Of a stretch of 64,000 nt of DNA, positions 28,013 through 37,655 are shown piece after piece. Both the position numbers and the translations under genes were made by a program. The stretch comes from Legionella londiniensis (lineage in GTDB: Bacteria > Pseudomonadota > Gammaproteobacteria > Legionellales > Legionellaceae): contig NZ_LNYK01000016.1 of the NCBI RefSeq assembly GCF_001467825.1, positions 322,246 to 386,245 on the forward strand. The letters run 5' to 3'. Under the pieces are notes generated by a model. It saw only the letters and a program-made list of their open reading frames with translations. It had not been told where the DNA came from and did not search any database. Position 1 is the stretch's first letter. Every line of letters starts with the position of its first letter.

Positions 28013-29152
28013 TTAGCAAGAAATTTTTTCACGTTGAGTAAGAAAGCGTATCTCGGCAATTTCAGATTGTATTTGCAAATCAGTTCTAACTCGCTGAAGG
28101 AGCGCTTCATATTCAGATTCGGTTGCGATATCAGATATCAGTAAATCAATATAAATTTTTCCATCAAGATAGTGCAGGATCCAGTGATGAATTGCTGGAC
28201 ATGCATCCTGCCATGTCCTAAGCAGGTTTTTTTCAAGCAATTTACGATTGGGCAAATGAATTGACGGGCACACCAACTCATCATCTTCAGGATCCACATG
28301 GACTGTGACGTCTTTTAGTTTCTCTATCTGGTCAATCAATGTCCGATGGACATGTTGGGCGATATAGTGCCCTTCGGAAACAGAAATAAAAGGTGAAACC
28401 AGGATATGCACATCAACAATGATATCGCTCCCCATGGTACGGCTGCGAAGCTGATGGATTTTCTTGACGCCGTCAACTTGTTGGATAATGCTTTCAATTT
28501 GTGTGAGCATTTGCGGATCTACTGCTGTATCAACCAGTTCCTTGACGCTGTCCCAGCCGTAATTCAATCCCATTTTAATAATCATGAGGCTGACAATAAT
28601 GGCCGCGATTGCATCAAGATAGACGAGCCCTGCCAAACTTCCGATTAATCCGACAAGCACCACAACGGAGGAAGCGGCGTCGGAACGGTGATGCCATGCG
28701 TTAGCGATAATTAACTGTGATTGGATTCGCTTGCCTATGAACATGGTGTAATGGAAAAGCGCCTCATTTGCAAGAATGGAAAAAACCGCAATGGGGATGG
28801 TTAAAAAACCTGGCACGTCATGCTTGTGCTTTAGAATTTCATCCAATGCATCCCAAATAATACCGGCTCCTGTAAGAATTAATACCAAAGCTAAAATCAA
28901 GGTCGCCGCAGTCTCAATCCGCTGATGGCCATAAGGATGCGTTTCATCTGCTTCAAGGCTGCCAAATCTTGAGGCAAAAAGAACCATGCAATCGGTAAAC
29001 AAATCAGCAAAAGAGTGCAAACCGTCCGCGACAAGCGCATGTGAGTGAAAGACTATTCCACCAGACAGCTTCAGAAACCCAAGTAAGGTATTAATGACGG
29101 CGCCAAGGAGGGTGACTCTCTTGGCTTGCTGGTAGCGTTCAAGTTGATTCAT
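28013..29152 (-). CDS. Cation diffusion facilitator (CDF) family metal exporter
   Basis: 379 residues. CDF proteins export Zn, Fe, Mn or Co in exchange for protons. Six membrane segments are seen, with the metal-site motifs VADGLHSFADLFTD (TM2) and NAWHHRSDAASS (TM5). A cytoplasmic C-terminal domain has the HVDPEDDELV and VDVHILVSP strands. The length exceeds FieF (about 300) by an extra C-terminal segment of about 80 residues that looks like a second ferredoxin-like unit. It is 151 bases upstream of the ZIP gene and 74 bases after recG, all on the minus strand. Confidence 0.9.
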   Translation of the reverse strand: MNQLERYQQAKRVTLLGAVINTLLGFLKLSGGIVFHSHALVADGLHSFADLFTDCMVLFASRFGSLEADETHPYGHQRIETAATLILALVLILTGAGIIWDALDEILKHKHDVPGFLTIPIAVFSILANEALFHYTMFIGKRIQSQLIIANAWHHRSDAASSVVVLVGLIGSLAGLVYLDAIAAIIVSLMIIKMGLNYGWDSVKELVDTAVDPQMLTQIESIIQQVDGVKKIHQLRSRTMGSDIIVDVHILVSPFISVSEGHYIAQHVHRTLIDQIEKLKDVTVHVDPEDDELVCPSIHLPNRKLLEKNLLRTWQDACPAIHHWILHYLDGKIYIDLLISDIATESEYEALLQRVRTDLQIQSEIAEIRFLTQREKISC

Positions 29153-29226
29153 GCTGTTCTTAAAAATAATTCATGTGGGAGATTCTAAAGACTTATTCTT
29201 CGAGGTCAAGTGAGGGGCTGCCTCTA

Positions 29227-31299
29227 TTAACTTTGCAGAAACTGCTCAAACTCGCCGCGCCATCTTGTCGCCACTTGTCTTGCAAGCTTGGGTTTCTCTG
29301 CCAGGAGTTTGTTTGCTGTTTTGGCAACCATGGGCAATAACTGACAGTCACGTTGCAAATCGGCAATTTTGTATGTCTGGTACCCTGTTTGTCTCGTTCC
29401 CAGAATTTCACCTGAACCCCGCAAATCCATATCTTTTTCGGCAATGACAAATCCATCGCAAGTTGCGCGCATCACCCGCAATCGTTCCTGACCCTGGGCA
29501 GACAGGGGAGGCTGATAAAGCAGCAGGCAATGCGCCTGTGCATTACCGCGCCCTACACGGCCGCGCAGTTGATGAAGCTGCGACAAGCCAAGGCGTTCTG
29601 CGTTTTCAATGATCATAAGACTGGCATTGGTGACGTTAACTCCGACTTCGATAACGGTTGTTGCCACCAATAAGTCAATTTTGCCTTGTTTAAATGCAAG
29701 CATAACCGTTTCTTTCTCCTGGGCTGACATTCGCCCGTGCACGAGGCCGACTTGTACTTTTGGCAGTTGTTCCTGAAGTTTTCGTGCCGTGGCGGTTGCT
29801 GCCATGCACTGCAATTTTTCCGACTCTTCAATCAAGGTGCAAACCCAGTAAACTTGCCGTCCGTCAGCAATCGCCGTTTCCAGGCGGTTGATAATCAGTT
29901 CTCTTTTTTCCTGGTTAATGACCGCTGTTATGACGGGAGTGCGACCCGGCGGCAGTTCATCAAGGATAGATATATCCAAATGAGCGAGCTGGGTCATCGC
30001 CAATGTGCGCGGGATAGGGGTTGCCGTCATGAGAAGCTGATGAGGAGCGTATGTTTCATTCTGGCCTTTTTGCTGCAGTTTAAAGCGCTGCTCAACGCCA
30101 AAGCGATGTTGCTCATCGATAATGACCAGGCCAAGCCTGGAAAAAAGGACTTCTTCCTGGAATAAGGCATGGGTTCCAATCACCAGATCACACTCGTGAT
30201 TCAATATGGCGCATAGGGTTTTTTTACGCTCGCTCTTTTTCATTTTTCCGCTTAACCGGCGAATGGAAATATTCAGTTTTGAAAAGAGTTGCGTTAGCGT
30301 TTCAGCATGCTGTTCGCTCAAGATATCAGTTGGAGCCATGAGCGCCGCCTGAAAACCATTTGCAATCGCCTGCAATGCCGCAAAGGCTGCAATCACGGTT
30401 TTTCCAGAACCAACATCCCCCTGCACCAAACGCAACATTGGTGTTGGTTTTTGCAAATCGTTCGTGATTTCTTGTATGACCCGATGCTGGGCAGAGGTTA
30501 ACTTAAACGGCAGTGAATTTAAGAAACAGGAATGAAGCTCATGGTTATGGCTCAGCCTAGGTGCGGTACAGGCAGCTCTTTGTCGTGCCGCAAATTTAAG
30601 GCTTAACCGTTGCGCCAAAAATTCTTCAAAAGCCAGGCGCTTTAGTGCAGGATGGCTGCCATCAAGGATAGCGCTCAAAGAAGCATCCGGCGGCGGATGA
30701 TGCAAAAAAGAGAGCGCATTAGCCATGGAAAAAAAACCCATTTCACTGAGCTCATCCTCTGCCATCCATTCAAGCTGCTGAATTTCAGCCTGATAGTTTG
30801 AAAGGGCAAGCCTTACCAACTGCCTGATTCGCGATTGGCTAAGCCCCTGAGTCGTTGGGTAAATGGGGGTTAAGGTTTCTTCAACCCAAAATTCACCCTC
30901 TTCAGAAATCAACTGATATTCCGGATGTATCATTTCAAGATGGCTTGCGAACTCGCGTACCTCGCCAAAGGCAGATATTTTTGGCTTTTCAGCAAATTGC
31001 TTTATCTGGTTTTGGTTAAAATGGAAAAAGCGCAGGCGTAAAATGCCGCTTTTGTCTTCAACAAAACAATAAAGCATTCTGCGTTTACCGTATTTAATTT
31101 CGGTTTTGCATACACGGCCGCTTATCACGCACCAGTCGTTTGCGCGCAAATCGCGAATAGGAGTAACGCGGGTACGGTCCTGATAGCGGCAGGGCAAATA
31201 AAAGAGCAACTCCTCAATGGTATGTATGCCGCATTTCGCCAGTTTTCCGGCAATGGCGGGGCCAACGCCAGGTAAAGTTTCACAAGAATTTATTAACAC
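29227..31299 (-). CDS. recG: ATP-dependent DNA helicase RecG
   Basis: 690 residues, GTG start at 31299. RecG rewinds and regresses stalled replication forks. The N-terminal wedge/OB domain (LPGVGPAIAGKLAKCGI, CRYQDRT) is followed by a superfamily 2 helicase core with Walker A GDVGSGKT, DEQH box IIDEQHRFGVEQR, MTATPIPRTLA, and the late motifs GLVHGRM and QLRGRVGRG. The length is standard. It is divergent from the AI-2E family gene with only 62 bases between. Confidence 0.97.
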   Translation of the reverse strand: MLINSCETLPGVGPAIAGKLAKCGIHTIEELLFYLPCRYQDRTRVTPIRDLRANDWCVISGRVCKTEIKYGKRRMLYCFVEDKSGILRLRFFHFNQNQIKQFAEKPKISAFGEVREFASHLEMIHPEYQLISEEGEFWVEETLTPIYPTTQGLSQSRIRQLVRLALSNYQAEIQQLEWMAEDELSEMGFFSMANALSFLHHPPPDASLSAILDGSHPALKRLAFEEFLAQRLSLKFAARQRAACTAPRLSHNHELHSCFLNSLPFKLTSAQHRVIQEITNDLQKPTPMLRLVQGDVGSGKTVIAAFAALQAIANGFQAALMAPTDILSEQHAETLTQLFSKLNISIRRLSGKMKKSERKKTLCAILNHECDLVIGTHALFQEEVLFSRLGLVIIDEQHRFGVEQRFKLQQKGQNETYAPHQLLMTATPIPRTLAMTQLAHLDISILDELPPGRTPVITAVINQEKRELIINRLETAIADGRQVYWVCTLIEESEKLQCMAATATARKLQEQLPKVQVGLVHGRMSAQEKETVMLAFKQGKIDLLVATTVIEVGVNVTNASLMIIENAERLGLSQLHQLRGRVGRGNAQAHCLLLYQPPLSAQGQERLRVMRATCDGFVIAEKDMDLRGSGEILGTRQTGYQTYKIADLQRDCQLLPMVAKTANKLLAEKPKLARQVATRWRGEFEQFLQS

Positions 31300-31361
31300 A
31301 GTATGATGTGAATATGAAAATACAGACCCTGATAATATGTCACACTTGGGAGCGCTAGCAA

Positions 31362-32414
31362 ATGAACCGCACCATCACTTTCGCGGCAGGCTTAATTCTA
31401 GTCTGGATCACGGGGTATTTACTCATGGCAGGACGAGGATTATTGATTCCGATTATCATCGCTTTATTCATTTGGAATCTCTTGAATACCATCCACAATG
31501 CGATTCAGCGAACGCCAGTGGTGGGAGATATGCTTCCTTACTGGCTGAGGATGATCGTTTCCCTTTTGGTTGTAACGCTTTTGGCAGTCATCCTGATAGA
31601 TATCATCAGCAATAATGTGAATGAAGTCATCATCGCTTCCAGCCGTTATCAGGAAAATTTGATGCGCATCTTAAATTCCATTGATAACCGTTATGATATC
31701 AAGGCATTAAGCATTGCCGATGGATTTTTAAATACTTTAAACATGCAAAGCCTGTTGATTAATATTTATGGTGTTTTTACAACCATCACAGGATCTGCGG
31801 TTCTTATAGCCCTATACGTCGTTTTTTTATTTGTCGAACAGCATTATTTCAAGCAAAAGATGGATGCGCTGTTTCCGCAGCCCACCCATCGCCAGCTCGT
31901 GGACAGCATCATCTCCCATATCGTTAAAGATACGCAGACTTATCTTGGTTTAAAAACGCTTATGAGTATTATTACCGCTACAGCAAGCTGGGTGATTATG
32001 AAGTGGGTGGGGCTTGATTTTGCAGAATTTTGGGCCTTGCTTATTTTTTTCTTAAACTATATTCCAAACATTGGCGCAATTCTGGCAACTGCTTTTCCTG
32101 CATTGCTGGCTCTAATTCAGTTTCAAAGCTGGATGCCATTCATTACCGTGACTACGGGCATTGTGATTGTGCAATTTGTGGTTGGAAACATAATAGAGCC
32201 GAGATTCCTCGGTAAATCACTGAATCTGAGTCCGTTGGTTATTTTGTTTGCCTTGGCGCTTTGGGGCGCAATCTGGGGAGTGCTTGGCATGTTTTTAGCT
32301 GTACCAATTACGGTCATGCTGATGATTGTGTTTGCCCATTTCCCGGCGACAAGGCCAATTGCAATCCTGTTGTCGCAGGATGGATATGTGAAAAAAAATT
32401 ATGAAACAATATAG
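31362..32414 (+). CDS. AI-2E family transporter (PerM-like)
   Basis: 350 residues with a GGAGCG ribosome site. It is a multi-pass membrane protein of the UPF0118/AI-2E exporter family, with pairs of membrane helices at each end. The conserved C-terminal block is FLNYIPNIGAILATAFPALLAL, followed by IIEPRFLGKSLNLSPLVIL and WGVLGMFLAVPITVM. Members transport autoinducer-2 or sodium, and many are uncharacterised. It stands alone between recG and argS. The substrate is unknown. Confidence 0.88.
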   Translation: MNRTITFAAGLILVWITGYLLMAGRGLLIPIIIALFIWNLLNTIHNAIQRTPVVGDMLPYWLRMIVSLLVVTLLAVILIDIISNNVNEVIIASSRYQENLMRILNSIDNRYDIKALSIADGFLNTLNMQSLLINIYGVFTTITGSAVLIALYVVFLFVEQHYFKQKMDALFPQPTHRQLVDSIISHIVKDTQTYLGLKTLMSIITATASWVIMKWVGLDFAEFWALLIFFLNYIPNIGAILATAFPALLALIQFQSWMPFITVTTGIVIVQFVVGNIIEPRFLGKSLNLSPLVILFALALWGAIWGVLGMFLAVPITVMLMIVFAHFPATRPIAILLSQDGYVKKNYETI

Positions 32415-32633
32415 GTGCAAGATAAGGTTTTAGAGAAGTAGCTCCAAGCCTGCATGTTCATTTGGTGGCGGTTATCCCGTAACCAATTGTGCCCTTCTCC
32501 TTTGAGGAGAAAGATGGGGATTCGGGTATTCTTCAAGTCTTAAGAAGAAACCGTCGTCTTGAGTTTTGCAGATCTTTGCAACTGATACAAAAAAGCGCAT
32601 AATAACCTCTTTTTTACACGCGATAGTAAATTT

Positions 32634-34394
32634 ATGAAAGCGACTGTAGAAGCGATTCTCACCCAAGCGCTCAATGCCTTAAAAAAATCGGGCAATATAC
32701 CTTATGATGTTGAAGCTGAAATTAAAATTGACCGCAGCAAAGATGCGAAACATGGCGATTATGCAAGTAACCTTGCCTTGACCCTTGCGCGGCCAAGTGG
32801 GTTGCCTCCCAGGCAGGTTGCTGAATTATTAGTTGAGAATATGCCGCAACACCCATTGCTTGACCGCATCGAAATTGCAGGCCCTGGCTTTATCAATTTC
32901 TTTATGCGAACGAATACGCTTTCGCAAGTCATTACAAAAGTTCTAAAAGAAGGCCATGAGTTCGGTCGCAGCCAGGTTGGACATGGGCAGAAAGTGATTC
33001 TGGAATATGTTTCTGCCAACCCAACAGGCCCCTTGCATGTGGGACACGGCCGAGGTGCCGCTTTTGGCGCAACACTTGCCAACATTCTGTCTGCCGCCGG
33101 TTTCTCTGTCAGCCGGGAATATTACGTCAATGATGCAGGAAGGCAAATGGATATCCTGGCCGTGAGCGTTTGGCTTCGTTATCTGAGTCTTGCAGGGGAA
33201 AGCATCGCATTTCCTGCCAACGCTTATCGCGGGGAATATGTATTTGCCATCGCGGAAGAGATGGTGTCGCAGTATGGGCGGGATTACGTTCATAGCTGGT
33301 ATGCAGTCAGTGAAGGTTTGCCCGCTGATGAAGCACAGGGCGGAGATAAAGAAACCTATATCGATGCCATGATCAAAAAAGCCAAAAAACTTCTTGGCGA
33401 TTCAGGCTTTGCCTTGTTTCACCAACATGCTTTAAATTCAGTGCTGAGCGACATCAAGGAAGATTTGGCTGAATTTGGCGTGGAATTTGATCGCTGGTTT
33501 TCAGAGCATTCTTTATTTACAGAAGGCGCTATCAGCAAGGGCATTGAAGCCTTGCAGAAAAGAGGGCATACCTATGAACAAGGGGGAGCCTTATGGTTTC
33601 GTGCCACTGATTTTGGCGATGAGAAAGACCGTGTTTTGATCCGGGCAAATGGGCAAACCACCTATTTTGCGTCGGATGTTGCCTACCATTGGAATAAATA
33701 TGCGCGCGGTTTTACAAGAGTCATCGACATTTTTGGGGCTGATCACCATGGCTATGTAACCCGCGTGAAAGCGGCGGTTAAAGCTTTGGGCCATGATGAG
33801 AAGGCTCTTGATGTGCTTTTGGTGCAGTTTGCCATTTTATACCGCGGCGGAGAGCGGGTACAAATGTCCACCCGCAGCGGTTCTTTTGTAACGCTTCGCG
33901 AGCTGCGTGAAGAAGTTGGCAATGATGCTGCCCGTTTCTTTTATGTGATGCGTAAGCCCGAGCAACATATGGATTTTGACCTCGACCTGGCTAAATCAAA
34001 ATCTAATGAAAATCCGGTATATTACATTCAATATGCCCATGCGCGGATCAGCAGCGTGCTTCGGCAGCTAAAGGAGCGCGGAATGAGTTTTGATGAGGAT
34101 CTGGGCCTTGCCAATCTTGACCTATTGAATGAACCGCATGAAACAGCCTTAATTTCTTTAATCGGACGGTATCCTGAAGTTTTGGAAGCAGCGGCTCAAT
34201 CCTGTGAACCGCATCAGCTTGCGTATTATCTGCGCGAGCTGGCCACAGGGCTTCATAGTTATTACAATGCCGTACCGTTATTATGCGATCCTGAAACATT
34301 GAGATCCGCCCGCTTATGCTTAATTCAGGCTGTGCGTCAAGTATTGCGCAATGGCATGGATCTTATCGGCGTATCTGCTCCTGAGAGCATGTGA
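32634..34394 (+). CDS. argS: Arginine--tRNA ligase
   Basis: 586 residues. It charges tRNA-Arg. The N-terminal Arg-tRNA-synthetase domain (residues 1-100) precedes the class I core with the HIGH-type motif in [14 protein letters not shown]. The KMSKS counterpart is QMSTRSG, normal for ArgRS. The C-terminal anticodon-binding DALR domain has [15 protein letters not shown]. The stop codon overlaps the start of the SPOR-domain gene (TGATG). A 219-base upstream gap contains short hairpins such as TTCTCC/GGAGAA at 32495-32511 but no clear promoter. Confidence 0.97.
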   Translation: MKATVEAILTQALNALKKSGNIPYDVEAEIKIDRSKDAKHGDYASNLALTLARPSGLPPRQVAELLVENMPQHPLLDRIEIAGPGFINFFMRTNTLSQVITKVLKEGHEFGRSQVGHGQKVILEYVSANPTGPLHVGHGRGAAFGATLANILSAAGFSVSREYYVNDAGRQMDILAVSVWLRYLSLAGESIAFPANAYRGEYVFAIAEEMVSQYGRDYVHSWYAVSEGLPADEAQGGDKETYIDAMIKKAKKLLGDSGFALFHQHALNSVLSDIKEDLAEFGVEFDRWFSEHSLFTEGAISKGIEALQKRGHTYEQGGALWFRATDFGDEKDRVLIRANGQTTYFASDVAYHWNKYARGFTRVIDIFGADHHGYVTRVKAAVKALGHDEKALDVLLVQFAILYRGGERVQMSTRSGSFVTLRELREEVGNDAARFFYVMRKPEQHMDFDLDLAKSKSNENPVYYIQYAHARISSVLRQLKERGMSFDEDLGLANLDLLNEPHETALISLIGRYPEVLEAAAQSCEPHQLAYYLRELATGLHSYYNAVPLLCDPETLRSARLCLIQAVRQVLRNGMDLIGVSAPESM

Positions 34395-34996
34395 TGGCAA
34401 AAGAGTATACCAAAAAAAATAAAACTCATCCGCGGACATCAACCCCCTGGCTTTTAGCATTGACTGCTTTTTTTTGCGGCTATTTAAGCGGTAACTTATT
34501 TAATTTGTCGGAGTTGGCTGCTTGGATAAAAACCAATGTCGCATCGGAAGACAAAAAAGAGGCTATGCCTAAACCTGCAAATGTGCAGGCCAAATTGCCA
34601 AAACCCAAATTTGAATTTTATACGCTTTTAACACAGGAAGAATCGGTAACGCCAGCCATTTCTCATGCAGTTCCTGCCGAGAGCCGCCCCTCTGCGCCAA
34701 AAGAAATGACTGCTGTAAAACAAGCTGCTCCTGTAAAAACTGAAAGAAAGGAAAACAAGGAAAACTATGTTGTGCAGATTGCCTCTTTTAATAAAAAGCA
34801 AGATGCAGAGCGCATGAAAGCTTCATTGATACTTAAAGGATTTAATGTCGCGATAGTGAGTGTGAAGCGTCAAAATATGGAGTGGTTCAGGGTAATGATG
34901 GGACCTTTCCCTAACCGTATTGAGGCTGAAAAAGCGCAAGTAGCTGTAGCCCGCAGCGAGCGTGTGATGGGATTGATTCGTAAAATGGATGCATGA
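34394..34996 (+). CDS. SPOR-domain membrane protein, FtsN-like
   Basis: 200 residues from ATG 34394, coupled to argS by TGATG. A short cytoplasmic N-terminus is followed by one membrane helix (about residues 19-35, LLALTAFFCGYLSG), a Pro/Lys/Ala-rich periplasmic linker, and a SPOR domain at about 123-200 (NYVVQIASFNKKQDAERMKA to WFRVMMGPF). SPOR domains bind denuded septal peptidoglycan. FtsN-type proteins next to argS are common in gammaproteobacteria, so a division role is likely. Confidence 0.9.
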   Translation: MAKEYTKKNKTHPRTSTPWLLALTAFFCGYLSGNLFNLSELAAWIKTNVASEDKKEAMPKPANVQAKLPKPKFEFYTLLTQEESVTPAISHAVPAESRPSAPKEMTAVKQAAPVKTERKENKENYVVQIASFNKKQDAERMKASLILKGFNVAIVSVKRQNMEWFRVMMGPFPNRIEAEKAQVAVARSERVMGLIRKMDA

Positions 34997-35013
34997 ATAA
35001 AACCATACCCGGC

Positions 35014-35061
35014 ATTCCGAACTGTAGATTTTTTTGAGCCGTAAAGGCGAAGGTTCGGAAT
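35014..35061. repeat. Inverted repeat between the SPOR gene and the P-type ATPase gene
   Basis: ATTCCGAAC (35014-35022) and GTTCGGAAT (35053-35061) are perfect inverted complements 30 bases apart, with a T7 run inside the loop. It could form a terminator-like stem or be an intergenic repeat. Confidence 0.4.
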
Positions 35062-35115
35062 ATCGATGATAAGGAATACACGCTCTTAATTATAATGAAT
35101 TAACTTGAGAAGTGT

Positions 35116-37548
35116 ATGGCCGCAAATATCTATTATTTTTCTCTTCCCGACATCAAGTGCATGGGATGTGTGGGCGCGATAGAAAGTAAATTAAATCAAA
35201 AAAAATCTGAATTACAAATTGACAGCTTTGCCATTGATTTACTCACGAAGAAGCTGACAATTATTGTCAGAAAAGATGCCAGAGGATCAAAAGAACAATT
35301 TACTGGAACCATATGCAGTCTTTTCCAAAATTACAATTGTGTGGAAATGAACACTGAAGTTTCGGAAACTTTCTGGCAAAAATTGGCGCACTACCGCTGG
35401 CTGTTGGGATTGATTGGAACTTTAGGCGGTGCGGGCTTATTGATTTTATCCTTATTCGCAGGCGGACTTCCCCTTGGCGTCATGATTGCTTTAGGTGCTG
35501 CAAGCACGCTTTTGACTTTGCTTTTAGGGGCTGAATTTTACTGGCAAGCGGCAAAAAAGCTCCTTAAAGAGCAAACATTGACTATGGATACTTTATTTGC
35601 TGTCAGCACCATTACTGTACTGGCCGTTTCGATTTCTGCATTTTTCTTCCCGGCTCTTCCCATGATGTTTGAAGCCGGTTTATTGATTTTCGGGTTTCGC
35701 CATATTGGCATTGCCATAGAAGAATCGATTAAAAATTCCGCAGGATTTCGTAGCAGCTTTAAAGACAGGTTGCCTCAAACGGTTACCAAGGTGCTCTCCA
35801 ATAGTGAAACTGAGAAAAAACCTTTATCTGCCATTCAGGTAAATGAGGTTATTTTAATCAATCCGGGGGAACTGGTTCCGCTTGATGGTTACTCCGAGAC
35901 TGAGGAAAGTGTTATTTATGACACTATTGCCACGGGTTCCATCTTGCCGCGAGTCGTTAAAAAAGGCGAAAAACTGCTGGCCGGCATGCGTTTAGCGGAT
36001 GATGCCTTCCCTCTTTGCCTTAAAGTTTCAGCGACGACTGAGGAGTCTTATCTGGCACAGCTGGACGAACATATCGCGCGTGCCCATACAGAAAAAGCGC
36101 CGCTGGAAACCTTTACTGACAAAGCCCTGCAGTATTTCATTCCAGCCGTATTAATCATCGCGCTGACTTCAGCTATTGCGCTGAGTTTCTTTTTCCCACC
36201 GCTTGTGGCTATTCAATTTGCAACAGCTGTACTGGTATCGGCTTGTCCCTGCACGCTTGGGTTTATTATTCCGCTCGCTGTTAAAATCGGGACAAATAAA
36301 GCGCTTGAGCACGGCGTGCAGTTTAAAAACGGCAAAACATTGCAGGATGCTGAACAAATTAACTGCGTTGTTTTTGATCTGAATGGGACTTTAACTGAAG
36401 GGATTCCAAGGGTTTCATCCTATAAAGCTTTGGCAGGCAGCAAAATGAGCTCCAAAGAAATGTTGACCTATCTTGGATTGCTTGAGCAAGAATCCACTCA
36501 TCCTGTGGGGCAGGCCATCAAGCAGTTTGCGAGCAAGAATTCCCTTTCATCATCTGAATTCAGGGTAACCAATCGTCAGGCCAGGAATACAGGCGTGCAG
36601 GCAGTAATCAGCAATGTGCAGTATAGCGTTGGCAGTCAAACAATGATGCAACAGCTTGGCATCGAAATTCCAGTTTTAGAGGTTAAACCCCAGTGTGGGG
36701 AAAGCGTTATTTATCTTGCCCGCGAAAAAGAAATCGTGGGATTTTTAGTCATGAGCGATCCCTTGCGCCATCAGGCCCGCCATGCAGTGGATTCATTAAA
36801 AAAACTGGGTAAGAAGGTATATATCTGCACGGGAGCTGACGAAGCGACAGCCAGACGTTATGGTTGGGAACTTGGTATCGATGCAAACCATATTTTTGCG
36901 CAATGCAACGGCTCAGACAGCGGCGAAAAGAGTAAAAATGCATTTATCAAAAAATTGCAACAAGGCGGGGATAAGGTAGCCATGATAGGGGATGCGGGTA
37001 ATGACGCATTGGCAATTGCCGCAAGCGATTTTGGAATTGCCGTCAAATCTAAATTTGGAGACGGCGTTACCCAGGAAAACGCGGGCGCCATAGTACAAAG
37101 CGGATCCTTAACGCCTATCGTCAGTGCTTTTGCCGTGGCAAAGCAGACGGTAAACAACATTAAACAAAATTTAATTTTAAGCCTAGGCTATAATCTCCTG
37201 GCTTTGATGCTCGGAGTCGCAGTAGTGGCTATCGGCTTTTCAATCCATCCTGCCCTGGGAGTTGTGTTAATGATTACCCAAAGCAGCTTAATATTGCTCA
37301 ATGCCTACCGCTTCAAGCAACAGGTCTTGGAGCATTTGGAGGCTCCAGCAAAAGAGCGGCCGCTTGCAATCTCGGACAGTCACAGGCAAGTGCAGGATAT
37401 GCTGCCTAACAATGAGAAAAGCATGGTACTTGAAGAGACTATAGGGAACGAGGAAAGCCGAGACCAATATTCTGCTTCAATCTCGCATCAACAAAATATC
37501 AATACTGGGGAAGGATTGCAGAACACAGGTTTTCCAAATTTAGTTTGA
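35116..37548 (+). CDS. P1B-type heavy-metal ATPase with altered catalytic motifs
   Basis: 810 residues. The layout is that of copper/heavy-metal pumps: an N-terminal HMA domain with CMGC (Cys15, Cys18), membrane helices, the CPC metal site (Cys377-Pro-Cys379 in VSACPCTLGF), an HP motif (ESTHPVGQAI), and a GDxxND hinge (GDAGND, 625-630). Three key motifs differ from the family. The phosphorylation loop reads DLNGTLT (Asp421) instead of DKTGTLT. The actuator loop reads TGS (273-275) instead of TGE(S). The hinge is GDAGNDALAIA instead of GDGINDAPAL. The phosphorylated Asp is kept, but loss of the TGE glutamate should impair dephosphorylation. A polar, Glu/Gln-rich tail of about 75 residues follows the last helix. 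It may be a slow, regulatory or non-transporting member. It is convergent with the glycine-zipper gene. Confidence 0.85.
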   Translation: MAANIYYFSLPDIKCMGCVGAIESKLNQKKSELQIDSFAIDLLTKKLTIIVRKDARGSKEQFTGTICSLFQNYNCVEMNTEVSETFWQKLAHYRWLLGLIGTLGGAGLLILSLFAGGLPLGVMIALGAASTLLTLLLGAEFYWQAAKKLLKEQTLTMDTLFAVSTITVLAVSISAFFFPALPMMFEAGLLIFGFRHIGIAIEESIKNSAGFRSSFKDRLPQTVTKVLSNSETEKKPLSAIQVNEVILINPGELVPLDGYSETEESVIYDTIATGSILPRVVKKGEKLLAGMRLADDAFPLCLKVSATTEESYLAQLDEHIARAHTEKAPLETFTDKALQYFIPAVLIIALTSAIALSFFFPPLVAIQFATAVLVSACPCTLGFIIPLAVKIGTNKALEHGVQFKNGKTLQDAEQINCVVFDLNGTLTEGIPRVSSYKALAGSKMSSKEMLTYLGLLEQESTHPVGQAIKQFASKNSLSSSEFRVTNRQARNTGVQAVISNVQYSVGSQTMMQQLGIEIPVLEVKPQCGESVIYLAREKEIVGFLVMSDPLRHQARHAVDSLKKLGKKVYICTGADEATARRYGWELGIDANHIFAQCNGSDSGEKSKNAFIKKLQQGGDKVAMIGDAGNDALAIAASDFGIAVKSKFGDGVTQENAGAIVQSGSLTPIVSAFAVAKQTVNNIKQNLILSLGYNLLALMLGVAVVAIGFSIHPALGVVLMITQSSLILLNAYRFKQQVLEHLEAPAKERPLAISDSHRQVQDMLPNNEKSMVLEETIGNEESRDQYSASISHQQNINTGEGLQNTGFPNLV

Positions 37549-37610
37549 AATGCAAAAGAAGGCGCCGTAGCCCGTTAGCCTATTGTCATTGGTAAGCTTA
37601 GGGAATAATT

Positions 37611-37642
37611 CCCCGATTATGACTTCGACTTATTCGGGCTGC
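37611..37642. repeat. REP-like hairpin, copy 1
   Basis: The unit CCCGATTATGACTTCGACTT, continuing to TATTCGGGCT, folds as CCCGA...TCGGG around a GACTTCG core. The same core appears at 46961-46993 and 58543-58568. It lies between two convergent genes. Confidence 0.6.
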
Positions 37643-37655
37643 GCTGCCTAATTAT

